Shown here piece by piece: positions 8,814-16,632 of a DNA stretch of 30,493 bases. The notes beneath the pieces are model-generated. The model was not told the DNA's origin. It worked only from the letters and a program-made list of their open reading frames with translations, and did not search any database. A program made the position numbers and the translations under genes. Source of the stretch: an uncultured Bacteroidia bacterium (GTDB lineage: Bacteria > Bacteroidota > Bacteroidia > Bacteroidales > UBA932); contig CACXHM010000113.1 of NCBI GenBank assembly GCA_902767465.1, positions 1 to 30,493 of the forward strand. The letters run 5' to 3'. How positions within the stretch are numbered: position 1 is the first letter of the stretch; each line of letters begins with the position of its first letter.

Positions 8814-8821
8814 CAAATATA
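8814..8821 (-). promoter_or_regulatory. Bacteroidetes -7 box for higBA
   Basis: The minus strand reads TATATTTG, a perfect TAnnTTTG, ending 23 nt before the toxin start at 8790. The expected -33 TTTG is weak. The surrounding 60 bp are very AT-rich and could hold the HigA operator, but I see no clear palindrome. Confidence 0.6.
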
Positions 8822-9032
8822 ATAATAATTATCAGATTATCATAACTTTTATCATGATTTATTCGCGACCATATTATAGCGCCGGAGTAATTTTTGTCCA
8901 CCAAAAACCGAGTTTACCGGCATTCAATGGCCTTGATGGGAATGGTCGGTTCGTTCCCGAGTGTGATGCGAAGAACGCTGCCTGACAGATACTGCACGAC
9001 CAAAGTCATGAACCGCTTGCAGAAAAAATAGT

Positions 9033-9040
9033 TATATTTG
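9033..9040 (+). promoter_or_regulatory. Bacteroidetes -7 box immediately before the DPP III start
   Basis: TATATTTG, a perfect -7 match, ends only 6 nt before the ATG at 9047, so a transcript starting at the usual distance would have almost no 5' leader. No convincing -33 TTTG lies at 19-21 nt spacing. Confidence 0.5.
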
Positions 9041-9046
9041 TATGTT

Positions 9047-11077
9047 ATGAAGTACATCAAGATGTTTGCGATTGCAGCAGGGGCGGTGGCGGCAGCCGCA
9101 TGCGGCCCCAAGGAAAGCACGTTCAGATATTCCATCGATTCTTTCGCGGATCTTCGCATAATGCGATATCAGGTGCCGGGATGGGAGAATCTCTCTCTCG
9201 CACAGAAGTCGTATATCTACCACCTCAGCGAAGCGGCAAAATTCGGCCGGGACATCACCTGGGACCAGTACTGCCGCTACAATCTCCCGGTAAGGCATGC
9301 TATCGAGAAGATATTCGCGGAATACTCCGGCCCGCGCGAAGGGCAGCAATGGGATGATTTCGTGGTTTATGCCAAGAGGGTGTTTTTCAGCAACGGCATC
9401 CATCATCACTATGCGGAAGACAAATTCTTCCCCGCATGCGGCAGGGATTATTTCGCCGGCCTGCTGGAGAATGTTTCGAAAGGGGAAAATGAAGTCTGGA
9501 CAGGCGCAGAAGGAGTAGCCCTGTCAAGCGAGGATCTTCTCAACATAATATATAATCCCGCTGTCTATCCGCAGCGCCGTTCCACCGACACATCCGGCGA
9601 CATCGTCGCTGAAAGTGCGGTCAACTTCTACGGAGAAGGTGTCACGCGCGGGGAGGTGGATGACTTTTATGCAAAGCAGGCTGTAAAGGGAGACCCGCAC
9701 CCCGTCTCATACGGCCTCAACAGCAAGGTGGTGCGCGAGAACGGCATCCTCGTGGAGAAGAAGTGGATGGTCGGAGGGATCTATTCCGCCGCTATCGAGA
9801 GGATATGCTCCGAACTCCTGAAAGCCAGGGAGTTCGCCGAAAACGAACTTCAGGCATCGGCGATCGACAAACTCGTAGAGTATTACCGGACCGGAGACCT
9901 CCGCACCTGGGATGAATACAATATCGAATGGGTGCGCGATACCATCGGCACGGTAGATTACGTGAACGGCTTCATCGAGGACTACGACGACCCTCTCGGC
10001 CGGAAAGCCACATGGGAAGGCCTGGTGAACATCAAGGACGCCGCCGCATCCGAGCGCACCGAAATCCTCAGTGCCAACGCTCAGTGGTTCGAAGACCACT
10101 CCCCCATCGACCCCCGCTTCCGAAAACCCGAGTGCAGGGGAATCAGCGCAAAAGTGATCAATGCTGTCGCCCTCGCCGGTGCCACCTATCCATCCACTCC
10201 CATCGGAATCAATCTCCCCAATGCCGACTGGATACGCAAGGAGTTCGGTTCCAAGAGCGTCACCATCGCCAACATTACCCATGCTTACGATGCCGCCGCG
10301 CTCGAACAGCCGAACAGCGTACTCGCGGAATTCGCATGGAACAAGGCTGAAATCGAACTCACAAAGAAATACGGCGACACCATGGATGAGATCCATACCG
10401 ACTTGCACGAGTGCCTTGGACACGGCAGCGGACAGTTGCTGCCCGGTGTTTCCTCAACGGCTCTGGGTGAATACCAGAGCACCCTGGAGGAAGCCCGTGC
10501 CGACCTTTTCGGTCTCTATTACTGCGCAGATCCAAAAATGGTCGAACTTGGAATCGTTCCGGACAAGGATGCCTACAAGGCAGAATATGCCAGCTACATA
10601 CGCAACGGCATCATGACCCAGTTCACCCGCGTGGAACTCGGCAAGAAGAATACCGAGGCTCACATGCAGAACCGCAAACTCATAGCCGAGTGGTGCTTCG
10701 AAAAGGGAAGTGCCGACAGTGTCATCGAAAAGCGCGTCAGGGACGGCAAGACATACTTCGTGGTGAATGACTATGAAGCATTGAGGAATCTGTTCGGCAA
10801 TCTCCTCGGCGAGATTCAGCGTATCAAGAGCGAAGGTGATTACGAGGCCGGCAAGGCACTGGTTGAGACCTACGCAGTAAACATTGACCCGGACCTGCAC
10901 CGGGAAGTGCTCCAGCGCTACGAAAAGCTTAACCTCAAGCCCTACGGCGGTTTCGTCAACCCCGACATCACGCCGGTCACCGACGCCGACGGCACCATTG
11001 TCGATTACCAGATAAGCTACCCCGACGATTACCTCGGACAGATGCTTGAATATGGAGTAAAATATCGCACTTTATGA
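9047..11077 (+). CDS. Dipeptidyl peptidase III, family M49 zinc peptidase, predicted lipoprotein
   Basis: 676 residues. The M49 zinc motif is H454-ECLG-H459, followed 22 residues later by EEARAD with the third zinc ligand (E481 or E482). HECLGH rather than the eukaryotic HELLGH is the form known in Bacteroides thetaiotaomicron DPP III, and the length matches that enzyme. M49 enzymes release dipeptides from the N-terminus of short peptides. The N-terminus is a lipoprotein signal with a short hydrophobic Ala-rich core ending in AAAAC-GP (lipobox cysteine near residue 19), so it is probably anchored in the envelope. I chose the ATG at 9047 because the upstream TTG at 9038 lies inside the promoter box. 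It overlaps the next gene by 4 nt. Confidence 0.95.
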   Translation: MKYIKMFAIAAGAVAAAACGPKESTFRYSIDSFADLRIMRYQVPGWENLSLAQKSYIYHLSEAAKFGRDITWDQYCRYNLPVRHAIEKIFAEYSGPREGQQWDDFVVYAKRVFFSNGIHHHYAEDKFFPACGRDYFAGLLENVSKGENEVWTGAEGVALSSEDLLNIIYNPAVYPQRRSTDTSGDIVAESAVNFYGEGVTRGEVDDFYAKQAVKGDPHPVSYGLNSKVVRENGILVEKKWMVGGIYSAAIERICSELLKAREFAENELQASAIDKLVEYYRTGDLRTWDEYNIEWVRDTIGTVDYVNGFIEDYDDPLGRKATWEGLVNIKDAAASERTEILSANAQWFEDHSPIDPRFRKPECRGISAKVINAVALAGATYPSTPIGINLPNADWIRKEFGSKSVTIANITHAYDAAALEQPNSVLAEFAWNKAEIELTKKYGDTMDEIHTDLHECLGHGSGQLLPGVSSTALGEYQSTLEEARADLFGLYYCADPKMVELGIVPDKDAYKAEYASYIRNGIMTQFTRVELGKKNTEAHMQNRKLIAEWCFEKGSADSVIEKRVRDGKTYFVVNDYEALRNLFGNLLGEIQRIKSEGDYEAGKALVETYAVNIDPDLHREVLQRYEKLNLKPYGGFVNPDITPVTDADGTIVDYQISYPDDYLGQMLEYGVKYRTL

Positions 11078-11649
11078 AAGGCATTTACATTTTTCTGGCG
11101 GACGGTTTCGAAGATGTCGAAGCCCTCGGCACCAATGACGTCCTGCGCCGCGCAGGACTGCGCACCACCCTTGTCGGCATAAGCGAAGAGCCGTTCGCAC
11201 AGAGTTCCCACGGGGCTCTCGTGGGGGTGGAGGAGAATCTCCCGCTCATGGAGGTTTCACACGAAGGCACGGACGCGAACGACGTGCTGATCTTCCCTGG
11301 CGGGATGCCCGGGAGCAGGAATCTCGCATCCTGCAAACCCCTTATGAAACTGATGCAGGAGCACTACGACGCCGGTGGCAGCGTTGCCGCCATCTGCGCA
11401 GCACCGGGACTGGTGCTCAGCCAGCTGAAGGGGATAAAGGGCGCGGAAGTAACATGCTTCGACGGATTTGAAAGCATGCTCGAAGAAGCCGGTGCGCATT
11501 TCTCCCCCAAGAGCGCAATCTGCTCCGGACGCATCATCACCGGGCGCAGCGCCGGATGGGCATTCGAGTTCGGCCTGAAAATTGTGGAAAAGCTTTGTCC
11601 GGAGAAGGTGGACGAAGTGCGTCACGCCCTTTATCTGAAGACTGTTTAG
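11074..11649 (+). CDS. DJ-1/PfpI superfamily protein (YajL-like)
   Basis: 191 residues, typical of the DJ-1/YajL branch. The N-terminal strand IYIFLADGFEDVEAL carries the conserved glutamate, and the nucleophile elbow AAICAAPG places the reactive cysteine at C108, equivalent to C106 of human DJ-1. The GGMPGS loop and C-terminal GRSAGWAFEFGL segment also fit. Members act in stress protection, glyoxal handling or as chaperones; the precise reaction is not readable from sequence. It is coupled to the DPP III gene by an ATGA overlap and followed 1 nt later by an S4-domain gene. Confidence 0.9.
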   Translation: MKGIYIFLADGFEDVEALGTNDVLRRAGLRTTLVGISEEPFAQSSHGALVGVEENLPLMEVSHEGTDANDVLIFPGGMPGSRNLASCKPLMKLMQEHYDAGGSVAAICAAPGLVLSQLKGIKGAEVTCFDGFESMLEEAGAHFSPKSAICSGRIITGRSAGWAFEFGLKIVEKLCPEKVDEVRHALYLKTV

Positions 11650-11650
11650 C

Positions 11651-12034
11651 ATGGAACTCCGACTCGACAAATACCTCTGGTGCATACGGGTCTTCAAGAC
11701 ACGCAGCGACGCCACCGACGCCTGCAAAGGGAATAAAGTGCAGGTAAACGGGGTGGTCAGCAAGCCCTCGAAAGAAGTAAAACCCGGCGACATGCTGGTT
11801 ATCCGCAAGGGTCCGGTAGAACTCACATACAGGGTCAAGGCCGCCCTTCACAATCGCGTCGGGGCTGCGCTGGTGGGCGATTATGCCGAGAATCTGACTC
11901 CCGAAGCCGAACTTGACAAACTCCACGCACCCGTGGAGACCTTCTTCGTAAAGCGCGACAAAGGCGCCGGACGGCCGACCAAGAAGGACCGGCGCACGCT
12001 CGATGCACTTTGGGACGGTTTTGAAAACGATTAA
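11651..12034 (+). CDS. S4-domain RNA-binding protein (Hsp15/HslR-like)
   Basis: 127 residues. The first 60 form an S4 RNA-binding domain: LRLDKYLWCIRVFKTRS, then VQVNGVVSKPSKEVKPGD. The basic C-terminal tail (KRDKGAGRPTKKDRR) is characteristic of Hsp15. Escherichia coli Hsp15 binds stalled 50S subunits carrying nascent chains, so a ribosome-recycling role in heat or translation stress is likely but inferred. It begins 1 nt after the DJ-1-like gene and ends 6 nt before the zinc peptidase gene, all on one strand. Confidence 0.88.
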   Translation: MELRLDKYLWCIRVFKTRSDATDACKGNKVQVNGVVSKPSKEVKPGDMLVIRKGPVELTYRVKAALHNRVGAALVGDYAENLTPEAELDKLHAPVETFFVKRDKGAGRPTKKDRRTLDALWDGFEND

Positions 12035-12040
12035 AAGCTT

Positions 12041-12712
12041 ATGAATATCGGAATTATAATAATGATTGTGGTGATGGTTCTGTCGCTGGTGGTGCAGAAC
12101 ACCCTCACACGCCGTTTCACCAAATACTCGAAGGTCGGCATCGGCCTGAGCGGAGCCGAGGTTTCGGCCAGGATGATGGCCGACAACGGCATCTCCGATG
12201 TCAGGATTGGGTCCGTGGCGGGCTCTCTCACCGACCACTACAATCCCACCAACAAGACCATCAATCTGTCCGACTCGGTCTATGCCCAGCGCAATATCGC
12301 TGCAGCCGCCGTTGCAGCCCACGAAACCGGGCATTGCCTGCAACATGCCAAGGGCTATGCCCCGCTGAAACTTCGCAGCGCTCTCGTGCCTGTGGTGACA
12401 TTCGCGAACAACACGGTACAATGGGTCCTGCTCGCGGGAGTCATCTTCATCAACATCTTCCCCGGGCTGCTCTGGGCCGGCATCGCGCTTTTCGCGCTCA
12501 CCACCCTGTTCAGTTTCGTCACCCTTCCGGTAGAGATCGATGCCAGCCGCAGGGCCATCGCCTGGCTGGAGAGTTCGGGACTCACCACCTACGAAACACT
12601 GCCACTCGCGAAGGACGCCCTCAAATGGGCCGCCTACACCTACGTAATCGCCGCCCTCGGCTCGCTCGCCACCCTCCTCTACTACATCGGCATCGCGAAC
12701 AACCGGCGATAG
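12041..12712 (+). CDS. Membrane zinc metallopeptidase, YugP-like (Peptidase_Zn_2)
   Basis: 223 residues. An N-terminal membrane helix (about 3-19) precedes a zinc-binding H94-ETGH-98 motif in AAHETGHCLQH. Two further hydrophobic segments follow (about 125-165), with another near the C-terminus (about 200-220). The IDASRRAIAWLE stretch between them is typical of this family. Substrate and role are unknown. It is the last gene of the run starting at DPP III, followed after 40 nt by a perfect hairpin. Confidence 0.9.
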   Translation: MNIGIIIMIVVMVLSLVVQNTLTRRFTKYSKVGIGLSGAEVSARMMADNGISDVRIGSVAGSLTDHYNPTNKTINLSDSVYAQRNIAAAAVAAHETGHCLQHAKGYAPLKLRSALVPVVTFANNTVQWVLLAGVIFINIFPGLLWAGIALFALTTLFSFVTLPVEIDASRRAIAWLESSGLTTYETLPLAKDALKWAAYTYVIAALGSLATLLYYIGIANNRR

Positions 12713-12754
12713 CCCTGCTGATCCGCAATCATCTCACCATCAGCCTCATAACAC

Positions 12755-12788
12755 TTTTGTCTCTGGTGAAAAAGCACCAGAGACAAAA
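12755..12788. terminator. 14-bp perfect hairpin, likely terminator and copy 1 of a repeated palindrome
   Basis: TTTTGTCTCTGGTG (12755-12768) pairs perfectly with CACCAGAGACAAAA (12775-12788) around the 6-nt loop AAAAAG. It follows the zinc peptidase gene and precedes etfB, so it may end transcription. A related hairpin with the same CTCTGGTG core lies at 19536-19566. Confidence 0.65.
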
Positions 12789-12849
12789 CCACTAAACTAT
12801 TGAGCGACACAAACTTGCGAGCCAGTGCCGACAATAGTAAAAAAAATGC

Positions 12850-12857
12850 TATATTTG
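12850..12857 (+). promoter_or_regulatory. Bacteroidetes -7 box for etfB-etfA-acyl-CoA dehydrogenase
   Basis: TATATTTG, a perfect -7 box, lies 37 nt before the etfB start. No good TTTG stands at 19-21 nt upstream. Confidence 0.6.
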
Positions 12858-12894
12858 TGGGTTGAATAGATATTTACTAAAACCTATTTAAATT

Positions 12895-13767
12895 ATGGAA
12901 TATAAGATTATCGTGCTGGCAAAGCAGGTCCCGGACACACGCAACGTGGGAAAGGATGCAATGACCGAAGCCGGCACAGTCAACCGGGCAGCTCTTCCGG
13001 CCATCTTCAACCCCGATGACCTTCTTGCGCTCGAACAAGCCCTCCAGATCAAGGAACAAAACCCAGGTACAAAGGTAGGTGTGCTCACCATGGGCCCGCC
13101 ACGTGCCGGTGAAATCATCCGACAGGGACTATATCGCGGAGCCGATACCGGATGGCTCCTTACCGACAGGCTCTTTGCAGGGGCAGACACCCTTGCAACT
13201 TCATACGCACTTGCCACGGCAATCAAAAAAATCGGTGGAGCCGACATTATCATCGGAGGACGTCAGGCAATCGACGGCGACACCGCACAGGTCGGTCCGC
13301 AGGTTGCACAGAAACTGGGTCTCAACCAGGTCACTTATGCCGAGGAGATTTTGAAGATTGAAGACGGCAAGGCTACCATCCGCCGCCATATAGACGGCGG
13401 CGTGGAAACCGTGGTCGCTCCCCTTCCGCTTGTGATCACCGTGAACGGCAGCGCAACTCCCTGCAGGCCCTGCAATGCAAAACTCGTAATGAAATACAAG
13501 CGTGCCACCTGCCCGTCCGAAAGGCCGGCCGAAGGCACTCCCTACGATTATCTATATGAGCAAAAGCCTTACCTCAACCTCACCCAGTGGAGCGTTGCCG
13601 ATGTTGACGGAGATCCGGGACAGTGCGGAAACGCCGGATCGCCCACCAAGGTCAAGGCTGTGCAGAACATCGTGTTCCAGGCAAAGGAGAGCAAGACTCT
13701 CAGCGGCAGCGATGCCGATGTAGAAGGCTTGATTCAGGAATTGTTGAACGAAAAGATTATCGGGTAG
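12895..13767 (+). CDS. etfB: Electron transfer flavoprotein, beta subunit
   Basis: 290 residues, family FixA/EtfB. It opens with IIVLAKQVPDTR, the usual EtfB start, and has the AMP/FAD-contact stretch IIIGGRQAIDGDTAQVGPQVA (given here as its core, about residues 118-137) and TDRLFAGADTLATS (about 89-102). Together with EtfA it carries electrons from acyl-CoA dehydrogenase to the quinone pool or, in bifurcating versions, couples NADH oxidation to ferredoxin and crotonyl-CoA reduction. Which version applies is not clear from the window, which contains no rnf genes or ETF-quinone oxidoreductase. It is first in a three-gene operon, 4 nt before etfA. Confidence 0.95.
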   Translation: MEYKIIVLAKQVPDTRNVGKDAMTEAGTVNRAALPAIFNPDDLLALEQALQIKEQNPGTKVGVLTMGPPRAGEIIRQGLYRGADTGWLLTDRLFAGADTLATSYALATAIKKIGGADIIIGGRQAIDGDTAQVGPQVAQKLGLNQVTYAEEILKIEDGKATIRRHIDGGVETVVAPLPLVITVNGSATPCRPCNAKLVMKYKRATCPSERPAEGTPYDYLYEQKPYLNLTQWSVADVDGDPGQCGNAGSPTKVKAVQNIVFQAKESKTLSGSDADVEGLIQELLNEKIIG

Positions 13768-13771
13768 AGCT

Positions 13772-14794
13772 ATGAAAAACGTATTTGTATATTGCGAGAT
13801 AGAAGGCACAACCGTAGCCGAGGTCTCACAGGAGCTCCTTACCAAAGGACGCAAACTCGCCAACCGTCTCGGCGTACAGCTGCATGCCGTAGCAGCCGGT
13901 TCGGGCATCACCGGAAAGGTGGAGAGCCAGATTCTCCCCTATGGGGTTGACAAGCTTTTCATCTTCGACGCCCCGGGGCTCTTCCCCTACACTTCCGCGC
14001 CCCACACCGACCTGTTGGTGAATCTCTTTAAGGAAGAACAGCCGCAAATCTGCCTCATGGGAGCAACCGTCATCGGACGCGACCTTGGCCCGCGCGTGAG
14101 TTCCAGCCTCACCAGCGGCCTTACCGCAGACTGTACCCAGCTCGAGATCGGAGACTACGAGGATATCAAGACTCATGAAAAGTACACCGATCTTCTCTAC
14201 CAGATCCGCCCGGCGTTCGGTGGAAACATCGTCGCCACCATCGTGAACCCCGAGCACCGTCCACAGATGGCAACGGTACGAAGCGGCGTCATGCAGAAAC
14301 AGATAATCGACCCTGATTATAAGGGCGAGGTAGTGATTGCAGACGTGGCAAAATATGTCCCCGAAACTGCTTACGTGGTGAAAGTTATCGATCGCCACAT
14401 CGAAGCTGCAAAACATAACCTCAAGGGCTCCGCGATCGTGGTTGCCGGCGGCTACGGCGTAGGAAGCAAAGAAGGATTCGACCAGCTTTTCCAACTCGCC
14501 AAAGAACTCCACGGTGAAGTGGGCGCAAGCCGCGCGGCCGTGGATGCCGGATTCGTGGATCACGACCGACAGATAGGACAGACCGGTGTCACGGTACATC
14601 CCAAGGTGTACATTGCGTGCGGTATTTCCGGACAGATCCAGCATATCGCAGGCATGCGCGACAGCGGCATCATCATTTCCATCAATACCGACCCGGATGC
14701 ACCCATCAACAAGATTGCGGACTATGTGATCATCGGCAAGGTGGAAGAGGTTGTGCCAAAACTCATCAAGTACTACAAAGCTAACAGCAAATAA
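13772..14794 (+). CDS. etfA: Electron transfer flavoprotein, alpha subunit
   Basis: 340 residues, EtfA/FixB family. The N-terminal domain (about 1-190) is Rossmann-like. The C-terminal FAD-binding domain shows GGYGVGSKEGF (about 227-237), GQTGVTVHPKVY, ACGISGQIQHIAGM (about 288-301) and the terminal INTDPDAPI loop, all characteristic of FAD binding. No extra ferredoxin domain is fused to the N-terminus. It lies 4 nt after etfB and 12 nt before the acyl-CoA dehydrogenase gene, forming with them a compact electron-transfer unit. Confidence 0.95.
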   Translation: MKNVFVYCEIEGTTVAEVSQELLTKGRKLANRLGVQLHAVAAGSGITGKVESQILPYGVDKLFIFDAPGLFPYTSAPHTDLLVNLFKEEQPQICLMGATVIGRDLGPRVSSSLTSGLTADCTQLEIGDYEDIKTHEKYTDLLYQIRPAFGGNIVATIVNPEHRPQMATVRSGVMQKQIIDPDYKGEVVIADVAKYVPETAYVVKVIDRHIEAAKHNLKGSAIVVAGGYGVGSKEGFDQLFQLAKELHGEVGASRAAVDAGFVDHDRQIGQTGVTVHPKVYIACGISGQIQHIAGMRDSGIIISINTDPDAPINKIADYVIIGKVEEVVPKLIKYYKANSK

Positions 14795-14806
14795 ACCGGA
14801 CAAACT

Positions 14807-16516
14807 ATGGCAAACTACTATACAGACCATCCCGAACTTGCATTTTACCTCGATCATCCCCTCATGAGAAGGGTGGTGGATCTGCGCGAGCATTTTTATG
14901 AGGATAAAGACAAATTCGACGACGCTCCCGTTGACTACGAGGACACTATCGAAAACTACAAGCGCGTGCTGGAGATCATGGGAGATCTTGCCGCCAATGT
15001 CATCGCCCCCAATTCGGAGGATGTAGACCTCGAAGGTCCCCACCTTGAAAACGGACGGATGATATATGCTTCCAAGACTTTTGAGAATCTGGATGCCATC
15101 CGCAAGGCGGGGCTCAGCGGAGTTGCCCAGGCCAGGCGCTACGGCGGCCTCAATTTCCCGAATGTCACTTTCAGCATGCTTTCCGAGATTGTTTCCGCAG
15201 CTGATTCCAGCTTCCAGAATATCTGGAGCCTGCAGTCCTGCGCCGATACTCTTTATGAATTCGGAAGCGAAGAGCAGCGCCAGCGCTACATTCCGCGCGT
15301 TTGTGCCGGAGAGACCATGAGCATGGACCTCACCGAACCGGATGCAGGGTCGGATCTGCAGCGCGTGATGCTGAAGGCAAGCTACGATGAGGCGGAAGGA
15401 TGCTGGAGGCTGAACGGAGTGAAGCGTTTCATCACCAACGGCGATTCCGACGTTCATCTCGTGCTTGCCCGTTCCGAAGAAGGGACTACCGACGGTCGCG
15501 GCCTTTCAATGTTTATCTACGACAAGAGGAACGGCGGAGTAGACGTGCGACACATCGAGCATAAACTTGGTATTCATGGTTCGCCGACCTGCGAACTCGT
15601 GTTCAAAAATGCCAAGGCCGAGCTCGTAGGCAGCACCCGCCTGGGGCTCATCAAGTACGTGATGGCCCTGATGAACGGTGCCCGCCTTGGCATTGCCGCA
15701 CAGAGCGTAGGACTCAGCCAGGAAGCATATAACGAGGCCCTTGCTTATGCCCGCGAGCGTGCCCAGTTCGGAAAGAAAATCATCGATTTCCCTGCAGTGT
15801 ACGACATCCTTGCCACCATGAAGGCAAAGTTGGATGCCGGCCGGTCGCTGCTTTATCAGACTGCCCGTTACGTGGATATCTACAAGGGGCTGGAAGATCT
15901 GCAGCGCTGCGGACATGAACTCTCCGCCGAGGAGAAGCAGGAGATGAAAAAATACTCCCGCCTCGCCGATGCCTTCACTCCCCTCTGCAAGGGTATGAAC
16001 TCCGAATATTGCAACCAGAATGCCTACGATGCAATCAGCGTGCATGGCGGTTCCGGTTTCATTATGGAGTACAAGTGCCAGAGGCTCTACCGCGACGCCC
16101 GCATCTTCTCCATTTACGAGGGTACGACGCAACTGCAGGTGGTGGCTGCCATCCGCTACATCACCAACGGCACCTACCTGAATATCATGAAAGAGATGCT
16201 CTCCGACGAGGTAGCCGCAGAACTTCAGCCGCTGAAAGAGCGTGCAGCAGCACTCGTTTCCAAGTATGAAACCGTGCTTGCGGGCATTGCGGGAGAAAGC
16301 CAGGAGAAGCAGGACTTCATTGCCAGGCATCTGTACGAGATGACCGGCGACATCATGATGAGCCTCCTTATCCTTGCCGATGCCACCGTGAAGCCGGAGT
16401 TCTTTGCCAAGAGCGCCCATGTTTACGTGCGCCTTGCAGAAGCAGATTTCGCCCGCCACGAAGCTTTCATCGCCACTGTCCAGGAAAGCGACCTGGAGAA
16501 CTACAGGGCAGAATAG
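14807..16516 (+). CDS. Acyl-CoA dehydrogenase, long form with C-terminal extension
   Basis: 569 residues against roughly 380 for typical short-chain enzymes; the extra length is an N-terminal leader of about 80 residues and a C-terminal helical extension of about 120 residues. Core motifs are present: MSMDLTEPDAGSDLQ (FAD/substrate loop), WRLNGVKRFITNGD, the arginine block RAQFGKKIIDFPA, and IYEGTTQLQ, where E438 occupies the position of the catalytic base in medium-chain dehydrogenase. It oxidises an acyl-CoA to enoyl-CoA or works in reverse, passing electrons to the EtfAB encoded just upstream. Chain length cannot be judged safely. A terminator follows 24 nt after the stop. Confidence 0.93.
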   Translation: MANYYTDHPELAFYLDHPLMRRVVDLREHFYEDKDKFDDAPVDYEDTIENYKRVLEIMGDLAANVIAPNSEDVDLEGPHLENGRMIYASKTFENLDAIRKAGLSGVAQARRYGGLNFPNVTFSMLSEIVSAADSSFQNIWSLQSCADTLYEFGSEEQRQRYIPRVCAGETMSMDLTEPDAGSDLQRVMLKASYDEAEGCWRLNGVKRFITNGDSDVHLVLARSEEGTTDGRGLSMFIYDKRNGGVDVRHIEHKLGIHGSPTCELVFKNAKAELVGSTRLGLIKYVMALMNGARLGIAAQSVGLSQEAYNEALAYARERAQFGKKIIDFPAVYDILATMKAKLDAGRSLLYQTARYVDIYKGLEDLQRCGHELSAEEKQEMKKYSRLADAFTPLCKGMNSEYCNQNAYDAISVHGGSGFIMEYKCQRLYRDARIFSIYEGTTQLQVVAAIRYITNGTYLNIMKEMLSDEVAAELQPLKERAAALVSKYETVLAGIAGESQEKQDFIARHLYEMTGDIMMSLLILADATVKPEFFAKSAHVYVRLAEADFARHEAFIATVQESDLENYRAE

Positions 16517-16540
16517 TAAAACGTTTGACGTGACCCCCAC

Positions 16541-16580
16541 AAAAAAGAGCCCGGTATTCCACCGGACCCTTTTTTGTTTT
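16541..16580 (+). terminator. Rho-independent terminator after the acyl-CoA dehydrogenase gene
   Basis: AAAAAAGAGCCCGGT pairs with ACCGGACCCTTTTTT around a 5-nt loop, with two internal mismatches, followed by a T-rich run. The T-run also contains the -33 TTTG of the next gene's promoter. Confidence 0.8.
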
Positions 16581-16604
16581 TATTGCCAAAAATAACTATG
16601 TTTG
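16573..16604 (+). promoter_or_regulatory. Bacteroidetes promoter for the BIG2 lipoprotein gene
   Basis: TTTG at 16573-16576 and TATGTTTG at 16597-16604 are separated by 20 nt, matching the Bacteroidetes -33/-7 consensus. The start codon follows 28 nt later. The -33 box lies inside the preceding terminator's T-tract. Confidence 0.72.
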
Positions 16605-16632
16605 CACACTGTTGACCTAAATCATTTAAGTT

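Noticed and set aside
8914..9010. Minus-strand open tail ending IPIKAIECR between higB and DPP III
   Set aside because: It could be a gene remnant, but it has no start of its own in the intergenic space, overlaps the DPP III start on extension, and I recognise no family.
13826..15457. 543-codon minus-strand open frame opposite etfA and the acyl-CoA dehydrogenase gene
   Set aside because: A shadow of two strongly supported genes in GC-rich DNA; its sequence has no recognisable domain.
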